From: Aureimonas sp. AU20
GTDB taxonomy: Bacteria > Pseudomonadota > Alphaproteobacteria > Rhizobiales > Rhizobiaceae
Length of the DNA stretch: 64,000 nt
Direction: 5' to 3'
Assembly (NCBI RefSeq): GCF_001442755.1
Contig: NZ_CP006367.1
Location: forward strand, 2,294,001-2,358,000
Shown: positions 40,687 to 49,542 of the stretch, in pieces
Layout of the letters: every line of letters begins with the position of its first letter
Numbering within the stretch: position 1 is the first letter of the stretch
Notes under the pieces: model-generated
The model's database searches: none
Told to the model about the DNA's origin: nothing
What the model saw: the letters and a program-made list of their open reading frames with translations, nothing else
Translations under genes and position numbers: made by a program

Positions 40687-41678
40687 CAGAACACCCTTCC
40701 CTTGAAGATGCCTGTCGGCCGGTAGATCAGAACCGCGACGAGAATGAAGAAAGGCACGACGAGGCGATATTCCGTCGGCACCATCGCAAGGCTCGCAGGG
40801 ATTTCGAAGCCGGCGGGCAGCAGGTCGCGGAAGGGGCGCAGCAGCACCGAAAAGTTGAACACGGCGAGCGTCTCGGCAAAGCCGATGAGATAGCCGCCGG
40901 CGATCGCGCCATAGGGCTGGCCGATGCCGCCCAGAATGGTCGCCGCGAAGATCGGCAGGAGGATGTTGTAGGCAAGGTCCGGCTTCAACTGCACGTCCAT
41001 GGCCAGCATCGTTCCAGCGATGGCCGCCAGCCCGCCGCCGATTGCCCAGGTCGCCTTGACCACCCGCTCGATCGGAATGCCGGTAACGCGGGCGAGATCG
41101 GGATTGTCCGATACGGCGCGCATCGCCTTGCCCAGGCGCGAGCGCGTGAGGAAGAGATGCAAAGCCACGACGGAGAGCACGGTGAGCGCGATCAGCGCCA
41201 CCTGCGGCTCGGTCAGCACAATCGGCCGTCCGCCGGTCGGGATGCGGAAGATGGTCTTCGGCGCGTCCAGATACATGTCGCGCGACCCGGTGCCGGCAAA
41301 CAGGCGGATCAGGCCCTGCAGCATTAGCGTGACGCCGATCGAGGCCATGACCAGCACAACGGGCTTGGCCCCTCGCTTTCGCAGCGGCCGGTAGAAGGCG
41401 CGGTCGAGTCCGATCGCGAAAAGCGCCGTCAGCACCATGACCACCGGCAGTAGCGCCAGCACAAGCGGGATCGGCAGGGTGATGCCGAGCGAGGAAAGAA
41501 TGGCTGCGAGCGCCAGCGCGATGAAGGCGCTGGCCGTCATCATGTCGCCATGCGCGAAATGGGCGAAGCGCAGAATGCCAAAGATCAGCGTGACGCCGAC
41601 CGCACCGAGCGCATAGACGGAGCCGATGATGAGACCGCCGACCACGCCGCGATTGATGAAGAAGATGAGCTCGTCCAA
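40686..41678 (-). CDS. livH: Branched-chain amino acid ABC transporter permease LivH
   Basis: A 330-aa permease with eight or more membrane helices. It starts FFINRGVVGGLIIGSVYALGAVGVTLIFGILRFAHFAHGDMM, the LivH hallmark, and has the loop LGKAMRAVSDNPDLARVTGI (EAA-like) and AATILGGIGQPYGAIAGG. It is encoded between livF upstream (31 bp) and livM downstream (overlap). Confidence 0.95.
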   Translation of the reverse strand: MDELIFFINRGVVGGLIIGSVYALGAVGVTLIFGILRFAHFAHGDMMTASAFIALALAAILSSLGITLPIPLVLALLPVVMVLTALFAIGLDRAFYRPLRKRGAKPVVLVMASIGVTLMLQGLIRLFAGTGSRDMYLDAPKTIFRIPTGGRPIVLTEPQVALIALTVLSVVALHLFLTRSRLGKAMRAVSDNPDLARVTGIPIERVVKATWAIGGGLAAIAGTMLAMDVQLKPDLAYNILLPIFAATILGGIGQPYGAIAGGYLIGFAETLAVFNFSVLLRPFRDLLPAGFEIPASLAMVPTEYRLVVPFFILVAVLIYRPTGIFKGRVF

Positions 41679-41708
41679 CGGAAGGTCTCGTGTGTTCGCG
41701 GGGTGGTG

Positions 41709-42413
41709 TCAGCCGCCGAGGAAGGATTTGGCGACGTCGGGATCGGCGAGCAGCGCCGCGCCTGTGTCGGTGAACCGGTTGCGCCCGCCGGTCAGCACGA
41801 AGCCTTTGTGGGCGATGCCGAGGGCCTGCCGTGCGTTCTGCTCAACCATCGCGACGGTGACGCCGGTCGCGTTGATGGCGAGGATGCGGTCGAAGATCTC
41901 GCTCATGAACAGCGGGGAAAGGCCCGCCGTGGGCTCGTCCAGAAGGATGAGCTTGGGGTCGATCATCAGTGCGCGGCCGACCGCCACCATCTGGCGCTGG
42001 CCGCCGGACAGTTCGCCGGCCGGCTGCGATCGCTTGGCTTTGAGCGGCGGGAAAATCTCGTAGACCCGGTCGAGCAGCGCCGAGACGTCGTCGCGCCGAA
42101 CATAGGCGCCCATTTCCAGGTTTTCGTGGACGCTCAGTGTTTTGAAGACATTGTGCTCCTGCGGCACGAAGGCCATGCGCAGGGCGCTCAAACTCTCGGT
42201 CGGCCGGTTGGTGATGTCCTGCCCGTCGAAGGTGATCGTGCCGGCGGAGACGCGCAGAAGCCCGAAGATCGCCTTCAACGTGGTCGACTTACCGGCCCCG
42301 TTCGGGCCGACGATGACGCCGATCTCGCCCTGGTTCAGCGCAATGTCGACGCCATTGAGGATGGTCGCCGCGCCATAGCCGGCGACGACGCCGCGCACCG
42401 AGAGAAGGCTCAT
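41709..42413 (-). CDS. livF: Branched-chain amino acid ABC transporter ATP-binding protein LivF
   Basis: A 234-aa ATPase: Walker A GPNGAGKST, signature LSGGQRQMVAVGRALM, Walker B LILLDEPTAGLSP, H-loop region (VEQNARQAL in the LivF style). LivF pairs with LivG. The ATG overlaps the livG stop by 4 bp. Confidence 0.96.
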   Translation of the reverse strand: MSLLSVRGVVAGYGAATILNGVDIALNQGEIGVIVGPNGAGKSTTLKAIFGLLRVSAGTITFDGQDITNRPTESLSALRMAFVPQEHNVFKTLSVHENLEMGAYVRRDDVSALLDRVYEIFPPLKAKRSQPAGELSGGQRQMVAVGRALMIDPKLILLDEPTAGLSPLFMSEIFDRILAINATGVTVAMVEQNARQALGIAHKGFVLTGGRNRFTDTGAALLADPDVAKSFLGG

Positions 42414-43213
42414 GCCGAAGCTCCGGGAAGCGTGGTGGCGTGGCCGGTCGGCGAGCCGCCGAAATAGGCCTCGACCACGCGCTGGTCGGCCTGGATATCC
42501 TTGAGCGACCCCTTCATCATCACCGAACCCGCCGCCATGACGATGACGGGGTCGCAGAGGCGACCGATCAGGTCCATGTCGTGCTCGATCACGAAGAACG
42601 TGTAGCCGCGCTCGCGGTTGAGCCGCTCGATATTGGCGGCGAGGTCGTTCAGCAGCGTTCGGTTGACGCCGGCCGCGATCTCGTCGAGCAGCACGACCTT
42701 GGCGTCCACCATCATCGTGCGGCCTAGCTCCACGAGCTTCTTCTGGCCGCCCGACAGATTGCCGGCGAGCTCGTTCTTCACATGGCCGATCTGCAGGAAG
42801 TCCACGACCTCCTCGGCCCGCTCACGTACCTTGGCCTCGAACTCGCGCACGCGGCGCCCGCGAAACCAAGCGTCGAACAGGTTCTCGCCGGGTTGGCCGT
42901 CCGGCACCATCATCAGGTTTTCCAGAACCGTCAGGCGAGAGAATTCGTGCGCGATCTGAAAGGTGCGCAAGAGGCCGCGCGCGAAGAGTTCGTGCGGCCT
43001 GAGCCCGCCGATCGGCTGGCCGTCGAGCAGGATCGTGCCCGAACTCGGCTCCAGATTGCCGGCCACCATGTTGAACAAGGTGGACTTGCCCGCGCCATTG
43101 GGACCGATCAAACCCGTGATGCTGCCGGCCTCGACGCTCAGGCTGCAGTCGTTCACCGCCACGAACCCGCCGAAGCGGCGGCTGACATTCTTCACTTCGA
43201 TGATCGGGGCCAT
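42410..43213 (-). CDS. livG: Branched-chain amino acid ABC transporter ATP-binding protein LivG
   Basis: A 267-aa ATPase with Walker A GPNGAGKSTLFN, the LivG-specific insert ENLMMVPDGQPGENLFDAWF, signature LSGGQKKLVELGRTMM, Walker B VVLLDEIAAGVN (the usual Pro after Glu is replaced) and H-loop VIEHDMDLI. ATG 43213 is the first gene of livGFHM. The 128-bp gap to the divergent flavin reductase gene holds the promoters. Confidence 0.95.
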   Translation of the reverse strand: MAPIIEVKNVSRRFGGFVAVNDCSLSVEAGSITGLIGPNGAGKSTLFNMVAGNLEPSSGTILLDGQPIGGLRPHELFARGLLRTFQIAHEFSRLTVLENLMMVPDGQPGENLFDAWFRGRRVREFEAKVRERAEEVVDFLQIGHVKNELAGNLSGGQKKLVELGRTMMVDAKVVLLDEIAAGVNRTLLNDLAANIERLNRERGYTFFVIEHDMDLIGRLCDPVIVMAAGSVMMKGSLKDIQADQRVVEAYFGGSPTGHATTLPGASA

Positions 43214-43341
43214 GCGGGGTCGTTTCCGTTCGGCGGACGTAAGGTCGCGCGACAAGAAAAAGGCGGAGCGGCCCCCATAAGCCAAGCCCCGGATTTTTCA
43301 AACCCTTTAAACGACCCGTGCCAAAGCGGGAGGGGCATTCT

Positions 43342-43908
43342 ATGTTGGTCGGGAAGCCTCACGCCGACCTCCGAGTCGGAGATTTGCGGAAAGAGTTCGT
43401 GTTGAAGTCTGGTGTCGCCTCTCATCCGCTCGTCGACCGTCCGACCTATCGGGAGGCGATGAGCCATTTCGCGGCCTCCGTCTGCCTCGTGACGACGGAT
43501 GGGCCGGCGGGCCGGCGGGGCGTCACCGTGACCTCGGTCTGCTCGGTCTCGGACGAGCCGCCGACCCTTCTCGTCTGTCTCAACCAGAGCAGCGCATCCA
43601 ACACGCGCTTCGATCACAACGGCGTTTTCGCGGTCAACATACTGGCCTCGCACAACGAGCCTGTGGCCCGCGCCTTTTCCGGCGAAGGCCAGTTGGAACT
43701 CGAAGAACGCTTTGCCGCAGGCCGCTGGACGACGCTTGCAACCGGTGCGCCCATACTGGCGGATGCGCTGGTCAGCTTCGACTGCCGCGTCATCGACAGC
43801 CGCCCGGTGGCGACGCACCGTGTTATTCTGGGCGAAGTTCTGGCCATCGGTGAGCCGACGCTCGGCGAAAGCCTTCTATACCGCGCGCGCCGATATCATT
43901 CCCTCTGA
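43342..43908 (+). CDS. Flavin reductase-like FMN-binding protein
   Basis: A 188-aa protein of the flavin reductase (RutF/HpaC-like) split-barrel family: YREAMSHFAASVCLVTTDGPAGRRGVTVTSVCSVSDEPPTLLVCLNQSSASN, then FAVNILASHNEPVARAFSG and the C-terminal GEVLAIGE...LLYRARRYHSL. It would supply reduced FMN to a monooxygenase; no such enzyme is adjacent. ATG 43342 with GGGAGGGG (43328-43335) is preferred over an upstream GTG. It precedes the MoxR-type gene by 44 bp and may share its transcript. Confidence 0.9.
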   Translation: MLVGKPHADLRVGDLRKEFVLKSGVASHPLVDRPTYREAMSHFAASVCLVTTDGPAGRRGVTVTSVCSVSDEPPTLLVCLNQSSASNTRFDHNGVFAVNILASHNEPVARAFSGEGQLELEERFAAGRWTTLATGAPILADALVSFDCRVIDSRPVATHRVILGEVLAIGEPTLGESLLYRARRYHSL

Positions 43909-43952
43909 AGGGCGCCGCGTTCCAGCTTCCAAAATCGCAAGGACTTGAACCC

Positions 43953-44864
43953 GTGACCCAAGTGCCAGCCAGTATCGAGAAAACGGTCGCGCTGCTGGCC
44001 GGTGCGGATTACGTGGCCGATCGGTCGCTGGCGACGGTCCTGTTTCTCGCCCTGCGCATGGGCAGGCCGCTGTTTCTGGAGGGCGAGGCAGGGGTCGGCA
44101 AGACGGAACTTGCCAAGGTGCTGGCAAAGACGCTGGACCGGCCGTTGATCCGGCTCCAGTGCTACGAGGGGCTCGACATTTCCTCCGCGGTCTATGAGTG
44201 GAACCACGCCGCCCAGATGATCGAGATCCGCCTGCGCGAGGCGACGGGCAGCGCCGAAGGGGACGCGCTGCGATCCGACATCTTTTCCGAGCGCTTCCTG
44301 ATCCGCCGTCCGGTTTTGCAGGCGCTGGGTGGCGAGCCGGGCCGAGCCCCGGTGCTCCTGATCGACGAGCTCGACCGCACCGACGAGGCCTTCGAGGCTT
44401 TTCTTCTGGAAGTTCTGTCCGATCATCAGGTCACCATTCCCGAATTCGGCACGATCCGTGCCGCCGAGCCGCCTATCGTCGTCATCACCACCAATCGCAC
44501 GCGGGAGATCCACGACGCGCTGAAGCGGCGCTGCCTCTATCATTGGCTGGACTATCCCAGTGCCGAGCGCGAGCTCGATATCGTCCAGCGCAAGGCACCG
44601 GGCGCCGGCGCGGACCTGTCCCGCGAGATCGTCGCCTATGTGCAGAAGCTGCGCGCGGCGGACCTGTTCAAGGCACCGGGCGTCGCCGAGACGATCGACT
44701 GGGCGACGGCACTGACCGAGTTGGATGCTTTGGCGCTCGACCCGCAGCTCGTTTCCGACACGCTGGGCGTCCTCCTCAAATACCAGGACGACATCGCGCG
44801 GATCGAGAAGGGCGAGGGGCGAGAGATGCTGAACGCGGTCAAGCGCGAACTGGCCCTGGGCTGA
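43953..44864 (+). CDS. MoxR-type AAA+ ATPase, CoxD-like
   Basis: A 303-aa AAA+ chaperone. Walker A is GEAGVGKTEL (near residue 43), Walker B VLLIDELDRTDEAFEAFLLEVL, sensor 1 VITTNRTREIHDALKRRCLYHWLDYP with arginine finger. It resembles CoxD, which helps insert the Mo/Cu-S cofactor of carbon monoxide dehydrogenase-type enzymes. GTG start. The VWA partner gene follows after 3 bp, a typical MoxR-VWA pair. Confidence 0.9.
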   Translation: MTQVPASIEKTVALLAGADYVADRSLATVLFLALRMGRPLFLEGEAGVGKTELAKVLAKTLDRPLIRLQCYEGLDISSAVYEWNHAAQMIEIRLREATGSAEGDALRSDIFSERFLIRRPVLQALGGEPGRAPVLLIDELDRTDEAFEAFLLEVLSDHQVTIPEFGTIRAAEPPIVVITTNRTREIHDALKRRCLYHWLDYPSAERELDIVQRKAPGAGADLSREIVAYVQKLRAADLFKAPGVAETIDWATALTELDALALDPQLVSDTLGVLLKYQDDIARIEKGEGREMLNAVKRELALG

Positions 44865-44867
44865 ACC

Positions 44868-46109
44868 ATGAGCTGGCAAGCGGCGCCAGAGGGTGAGCGG
44901 CCGGGCGGGCAGATACCGGCCAATGTCGTTCATTTCGCTGGCGCTCTGCGCCGCGCCGGCCTGCGCACCGGGCCGGCGGAAACGCTGGACGCGATCAGCG
45001 CCCTGCGGCTCGGCGGTGTCGGCTCGCGCGAGGATTTCTATTGGACGCTGCACGCCGTGTTCGTGCATCGGCACGAGGACGGGCCGGTCTTTGCGGAGGT
45101 CTTTGCCGCCTTCTGGCGCACGCGGCAGATGATCGAGAAAATGATCGCGCTGTTCTCGGGCCGGGCCCCGGCTCGGCCAGCCGAGCGCAAAGCCGGCGGC
45201 CGGCGGGCGGACGAAGCGCTGTCGGACGGACTGCCGCCGCGCCCGGCGCGGCAGGACAAGCCGATCCTCGATGTCGACGCGCGCTTCACCGTCTCGGCGG
45301 ATGATCTTCTACGCTCCAAGGACTTCGCTCAGATGACCGCGAGCGAACTGGAAGCGGCGCGCCGCGCGGTCCAAAACCTGGTGCTGACCGGCGACGAGCG
45401 GCGCACGCGGCGATTGCGCCCGCATACGCGTGGCGAGCGGATCGACCTTCGGGAAACGCTGCGCGCCAGCGCTCGGACCGGCGGCGATCTTCTCCTCCCG
45501 CATTGGCGCACCGCGCAGCGGCGGCCACCGCCGCTGGTCGTTCTGGCCGATATCTCGGGCTCGATGAGCCAGTACAGCCGGCTGTTTCTCCATTTCTTTC
45601 ACGCCGTCACGGCGCGTCGTCGGCGCGTTCACACGTTCCTGTTCGGCACGCGGCTGACCAATGTGACGCGCGAATTGTCGCGGCGCGACCCGGACGAAGC
45701 CGTGGATCGCAGCGCGGCTGCCGTTCGCGACTGGTCCGGCGGCACGCGGATCGGCGAGGCGCTGGCGCTGTTCAACAAGGATTGGTCGCGGCGCGTGCTG
45801 TCCGAAGGTGCCACCGTTCTTCTCATCACCGACGGATTGGAGCGGGACGACACGACGCTTCTTGAGCGAGAGATGAAGCGACTCCATCTCTCTTCTAAGC
45901 GCCTCGTCTGGCTGAACCCGCTTCTGCGTTTCGACGGGTTCGCCGCCAAGGCCAAGGGAATGAGAGCGATGCTGCCGCATGTCGATGAATTCCGGCCGGT
46001 CCACTCGGTCGCCTCGCTGGAAGCGCTGAGCGCGGCTCTGTCCGGCGCACGTGCCGGCCCGGCGCCGCGCTCGCCGCGCGATTGGCTTCGCGACGTGGCC
46101 GAGGCTTGA
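44868..46109 (+). CDS. VWA-domain protein, CoxE-like
   Basis: A 413-aa protein of the CoxE family. The N-terminal half is helical and basic; the C-terminal von Willebrand A domain carries the MIDAS motif VVLADISGSMSQYS (near residue 225) and GGTRIGEALALF and LLITDGLERDD, the T and D positions. CoxE partners the MoxR ATPase (upstream, 3 bp) in maturing molybdenum hydroxylases. No signal peptide or membrane segment. Confidence 0.9.
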   Translation: MSWQAAPEGERPGGQIPANVVHFAGALRRAGLRTGPAETLDAISALRLGGVGSREDFYWTLHAVFVHRHEDGPVFAEVFAAFWRTRQMIEKMIALFSGRAPARPAERKAGGRRADEALSDGLPPRPARQDKPILDVDARFTVSADDLLRSKDFAQMTASELEAARRAVQNLVLTGDERRTRRLRPHTRGERIDLRETLRASARTGGDLLLPHWRTAQRRPPPLVVLADISGSMSQYSRLFLHFFHAVTARRRRVHTFLFGTRLTNVTRELSRRDPDEAVDRSAAAVRDWSGGTRIGEALALFNKDWSRRVLSEGATVLLITDGLERDDTTLLEREMKRLHLSSKRLVWLNPLLRFDGFAAKAKGMRAMLPHVDEFRPVHSVASLEALSAALSGARAGPAPRSPRDWLRDVAEA

Positions 46110-46121
46110 GGGAGAGTGACG

Positions 46122-46451
46122 ATGGACACCCTGCAGGGACGAGCCGACGTGCTGGACGTCGCCGAGGATTGGGCGCGAGAGGGGCGCGGCGTCGCGCTCG
46201 CGACCGTGGTTGAAACCTGGGGTTCGGCGCCTCGCCCAGTCGGCAGCCATCTCGTGATCGATGCGGCGGGCGATTTCGCCGGCTCGGTCTCCGGCGGCTG
46301 CGTAGAAGGCGCGGTCGTCGCGGAAGCCGCAGAGGTGATCGAGACGGGGGTGCCTCGCATACTGGAGTTCGGCGTCGCGGACGATACCGCTTGGCGGGTC
46401 GGCCTGTCCTGCGGCGGGCGCATCTGCGTCTATGTCGAGAAACTCGCCTGA
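46122..46451 (+). CDS. XdhC/CoxI-family protein, N-terminal domain alone
   Basis: A 109-aa protein corresponding to the XdhC_CoxI domain: VLDVAEDWAREGRGVALATVVETWGSAPRPVGSHLVID, FAGSVSGGCVEGAVV and GLSCGGRICVYVE, with the Cys residues of GGCVE and LSCGG typical of cofactor sulfuration chaperones. XdhC binds molybdenum cofactor and delivers it to xanthine dehydrogenase-type enzymes. The C-terminal domain is encoded by the next gene, so XdhC is split in two. GGAGAG upstream supports ATG 46122. Confidence 0.92.
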   Translation: MDTLQGRADVLDVAEDWAREGRGVALATVVETWGSAPRPVGSHLVIDAAGDFAGSVSGGCVEGAVVAEAAEVIETGVPRILEFGVADDTAWRVGLSCGGRICVYVEKLA

Positions 46452-47158
46452 TGGACCTGTCCCTTCTTCAGGCCCTGAATGCCGAGCGCGCCGCACGCCG
46501 CGCCTGCGTCCTCGTCACCGATCTTTCCCAGGGCCGCCAGAGATTGGTTCGCGAAGCGGACGTGGAAGCGGACGAACTGGCGGATGATCTCGCCAAGGCG
46601 CTTGGTAGCGGCAAGTCAGGAAAGCTGGGGGAGACGATCTTCCTCAACGTGCATCTGCCGCCGCCGCGCATCGTGGTGATCGGTGCTGCCCACATCTCCC
46701 AAGCCCTGGCGCCCATGGCGACGATTGCCGGTTTCGACTTGGAGATTATCGACCCGCGCACCGCCTTCGCCACGCCCGAGCGTTTTCCCGGCGTTCAATT
46801 GCGCGCCGAGTGGCCGGACCTTGCGCTGAAGGATCGACCGTTGGACTCCTATTGCGCCGTCGTCGCCGTGACGCACGACCCGAAGATCGACGATTTCCCC
46901 TTGATTGAGGCCGTGAAGGCAGGGTGCTTCTATATCGGCGCCTTGGGGAGCCGGAAGACCCATGCCAAGCGCGTCGAGCGCCTGATCGCGGCCGGGCTAC
47001 CCGAACATCGGATCGCGCGTATCGAAGCGCCAATTGGCCTCGACATATCGGCCTCGACCCCGGCGGAAATCGCCGTTGCGATTCTCGGTTCGGTCATCTC
47101 GGCGTTTCGCAAGCGGAAAATGCATGCCGAGCGGCGCGGCGAGATGGAGCCCGCGTGA
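46451..47158 (+). CDS. XdhC C-terminal Rossmann-domain protein
   Basis: A 235-aa protein with the XdhC_C domain: RIVVIGAAHISQALAPMATIAGFDLEIIDPRTAFATPERFPG, VAVTHDPKIDDFPLIEAVKAGCFYIGALGSRKTHAKRVERL and ISASTPAEIAVAILGSVI. This is the second half of a canonical XdhC and likely works with the product of the preceding gene, whose stop overlaps its ATG. The N-terminal ~80 residues are less conserved. The stop overlaps the GTG of the next gene by 4 bp. Confidence 0.92.
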   Translation: MDLSLLQALNAERAARRACVLVTDLSQGRQRLVREADVEADELADDLAKALGSGKSGKLGETIFLNVHLPPPRIVVIGAAHISQALAPMATIAGFDLEIIDPRTAFATPERFPGVQLRAEWPDLALKDRPLDSYCAVVAVTHDPKIDDFPLIEAVKAGCFYIGALGSRKTHAKRVERLIAAGLPEHRIARIEAPIGLDISASTPAEIAVAILGSVISAFRKRKMHAERRGEMEPA

Positions 47159-48792
47159 GGTTCGGACCGGTCGAGACCGCCTGCGCCGAAGGCGCTATCC
47201 TCGCCCATGCGACGCGGGCCGGCGCCGTGCACCTTGCCAAGGGCACACGGCTTACGGCGAGCGACATCGCGACGCTTATGGACGCCGGCTTGCCGAGCCT
47301 CATCGTGGCACAACTGGACCCGGCCGACGTGCCGGAAGACGAGGCAGCGGCGGATCTGGCCGAGCGACTGGCAAGTGCCGAGATCGGCGCGGCGCCTGCC
47401 GCCACGGGGCGGGCCAACCTCTTTGCTGGCGAAGCGGGGCTGTTTCTACCGCGTCGGTCGGTGGTCGATGCGATCAACCGGGTTCACCCCGGCATCACGC
47501 TGGCGACGCTCGGTGAATTCACCGCGGTCGAGGCCGGGCGCATGGTGGCGACGGTGAAGATCATCCCCTTGGCGGTGCCGCGCGCCGCGTTGGACGAGGT
47601 CCTTTCGCTCCTATCCGCCGAGCCCGCTTTCACCCTCGCGCCGTTCTGCCCGCGTGCGGTTGGGCTCGTGCAGACGATTCTGGACGGGACCAAGGCGAGC
47701 GTCCTCGACAAGACGGCGCGGGTGCTTCGCAAGCGCCTGGAGCGCTCCGGTTCTCGGTTGGTGCGCGAGACGCGCGTGCGCCACGAGGAAGGGCAACTCG
47801 CTACGGCGATCGCGGCGAGCCACCCGGAGGAGGAGATGACGATCGTCTTCGGCGCGTCGGCAGTGATCGACGAGGGCGATGTGGTGCCTGCAGCGCTTCG
47901 AGGCGCGGGCGGGCAGGTCGATCATCTCGGCATGCCGGTCGATCCCGGCAATCTCCTGCTGCTCGGCCATCTCGGAGAGCGGATCCTTCTCGGCGCGCCC
48001 GGCTGTGCCCGTAGCCCGCGCGAAAACGGATTCGACTGGGTTCTGGACCGACTGCTTGCCGACCTCACGGTCACGCCGCACGACATCACCGGCCTCGGCG
48101 TTGGAGGACTGCTCATGGAAATCGCCTCCCGCCCCCAGCCGCGCGATGTTTTGCCGACGCCCGAGCGCAAGCCTGCGGTCGCCGTCGTGGTGCTTGCGGC
48201 CGGGCGTTCCAGCCGGATGGGCGGGCAGAACAAGTTGCTCGCCACCTTCGATGGCGTTCCGCTCCTGCGCCGCAGCGTCGAGACGGCGCTCAAGGCAGAC
48301 GCGAGCGCGGTGCATGTCGTGCTCGGCCATCAGGCGACGGACTTGCGGGCAACGCTGGCGGGGCTCGACGTCGCTCTGCACGAGAACCCGCAGTTCGCCG
48401 ACGGACTGTCGACCTCGCTGAAGCTTGGCTTCGAACAGGCGGCGGGCGAGGCGGACGGCGTTCTCGTGATGCTGGCCGATCAGCCGCTTCTGACCGCCAA
48501 GCATCTCGACGCCCTGATCTCGGCCTTCCGGCCCCTTGGCGAAGGGGCGATCGTCCTTGCCTGCGACGGCGGGCGGCGGGCCAATCCCGTGGTGCTGTCG
48601 TCGAGGTTCCGACCGGATGTCGCCGCGCTTGAAGGCGATGTCGGCGCGCGCGGCATCGTGCAGCAGCATCGCGATCTCGTGCGGGAAGTCGAAATCGGCC
48701 CGGCCGCGTCGTTCGACGTCGACACGCCCGAACTTCTTTCAAGAGCCGGCGGCATCTTGGCAAATCCGCCGAGCGATGGCGCGTCAGGCTAA
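47155..48792 (+). CDS. Molybdopterin-binding domain fused to MobA-like nucleotidyltransferase
   Basis: A 545-aa two-domain protein. Residues ~1-330 resemble the MoeA/CinA-type molybdopterin-binding family (VETACAEGAILAHATRAGAVHLAKGTRLT, IVFGASAVIDEGDVVPAALR). Residues ~345-530 are an NTP-transferase: VAVVVLAAGRSSRMGGQNKLLATFDGVPLLRRSVETAL, VLVMLADQPLLTAKHLDAL, as in the MocA cytidylyltransferase that makes molybdopterin cytosine dinucleotide. It probably equips the Mo hydroxylase with its dinucleotide cofactor. GTG start overlaps the XdhC_C stop, closing a five-gene maturation operon. Confidence 0.9.
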   Translation: MRFGPVETACAEGAILAHATRAGAVHLAKGTRLTASDIATLMDAGLPSLIVAQLDPADVPEDEAAADLAERLASAEIGAAPAATGRANLFAGEAGLFLPRRSVVDAINRVHPGITLATLGEFTAVEAGRMVATVKIIPLAVPRAALDEVLSLLSAEPAFTLAPFCPRAVGLVQTILDGTKASVLDKTARVLRKRLERSGSRLVRETRVRHEEGQLATAIAASHPEEEMTIVFGASAVIDEGDVVPAALRGAGGQVDHLGMPVDPGNLLLLGHLGERILLGAPGCARSPRENGFDWVLDRLLADLTVTPHDITGLGVGGLLMEIASRPQPRDVLPTPERKPAVAVVVLAAGRSSRMGGQNKLLATFDGVPLLRRSVETALKADASAVHVVLGHQATDLRATLAGLDVALHENPQFADGLSTSLKLGFEQAAGEADGVLVMLADQPLLTAKHLDALISAFRPLGEGAIVLACDGGRRANPVVLSSRFRPDVAALEGDVGARGIVQQHRDLVREVEIGPAASFDVDTPELLSRAGGILANPPSDGASG

Positions 48793-48811
48793 GGCCTCCG
48801 CCATCTACCGT

Positions 48812-48994
48812 TCAATCCGACGGGTCGCGCCGTCCCGCGGCCTTTCGTTTCGCAGCGGCTTCTTTCTGGCAGCGATCTGAGCAATAGAGAACCTGATCCC
48901 AGGTCCGCACCCAAGCTTTGCGCCAGACTATGGGACGCCCGCATTCCACACAAGGCTTGGCTGGAAGGTCGCTTTTTCCACGCATTTTCGGCAT
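48812..48994 (-). CDS. DUF2256 small zinc-ribbon-like protein
   Basis: A 60-aa protein: KPCVECGRPIVWRKAWVRTWDQVLYCSDRCQKEA, with C-x2-C and C-x3-C pairs that should bind one zinc ion. This is the DUF2256 family, unknown function, found in many proteobacteria. It is convergent with the MobA-fusion gene, 20 bp away, with no clear terminator between them. Confidence 0.9.
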   Translation of the reverse strand: MPKMRGKSDLPAKPCVECGRPIVWRKAWVRTWDQVLYCSDRCQKEAAAKRKAAGRRDPSD

Positions 48995-49257
48995 GTTGAG
49001 GAAATGGCCTCCCTCAGATTATGAGCAAGGGGCCGTCGGTCGCTGCTGGAAAAAGACCGTCCACCGAGAACAAGAATTCTATTCGAAATTTCAGCGATTT
49101 GAAGAATGATCTTCTAACGTTGAATGAAGGTCGAAGATCACGAGCTGCGCAAGTTTTGGGCTGGCGCCTTTGCTAGGCAAATCGCAAGGCTTCGTTAAGC
49201 TTGGAAGCGCAGCCTTTCTCTCGGCGCCGTTCCGCGCCGTCTGCGAAAGGATGCGAA

Positions 49258-49542
49258 ATGCCAACTGCACGCATGCCCGACCCGCAATTCTGCAAGATGC
49301 TTTCGGGCCACGGAATGACCTTTGCCGAGGTCCTCTACCGGATGCCGGATCATCCGAGTTTCCTTCAGACCTTCTCCTGGCAGTTCGAGGACGTGGCTCC
49401 CGACTATCCCCGCCTGCGCCGCTTTCTCGATCATTGGGAACGCGAGATCGAAGCGCGCATCCATTCCGTCCGCGTAACGCATCGGTCGTTGATTGGGCCG
49501 CAGGAAATCCGCATGGTCCGCGAGCTCGGCCATCTGCACTGA
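49258..49542 (+). CDS. Usg family protein
   Basis: A 94-aa protein matching the alphaproteobacterial usg family: QFCKMLSGHGMTFAEVLYRMPDHPSFLQTFSWQFEDVAPDYPRLRRFLDHWEREIEARIHSVRV. The family is named from its position near trpF in some genomes; its function is not known. ATG 49258 has GAAAGG 7 bp upstream. The stop is directly adjacent to the convergent radC stop. The 263 bp upstream (48995-49257) holds no other gene that I can support. Confidence 0.88.
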   Translation: MPTARMPDPQFCKMLSGHGMTFAEVLYRMPDHPSFLQTFSWQFEDVAPDYPRLRRFLDHWEREIEARIHSVRVTHRSLIGPQEIRMVRELGHLH

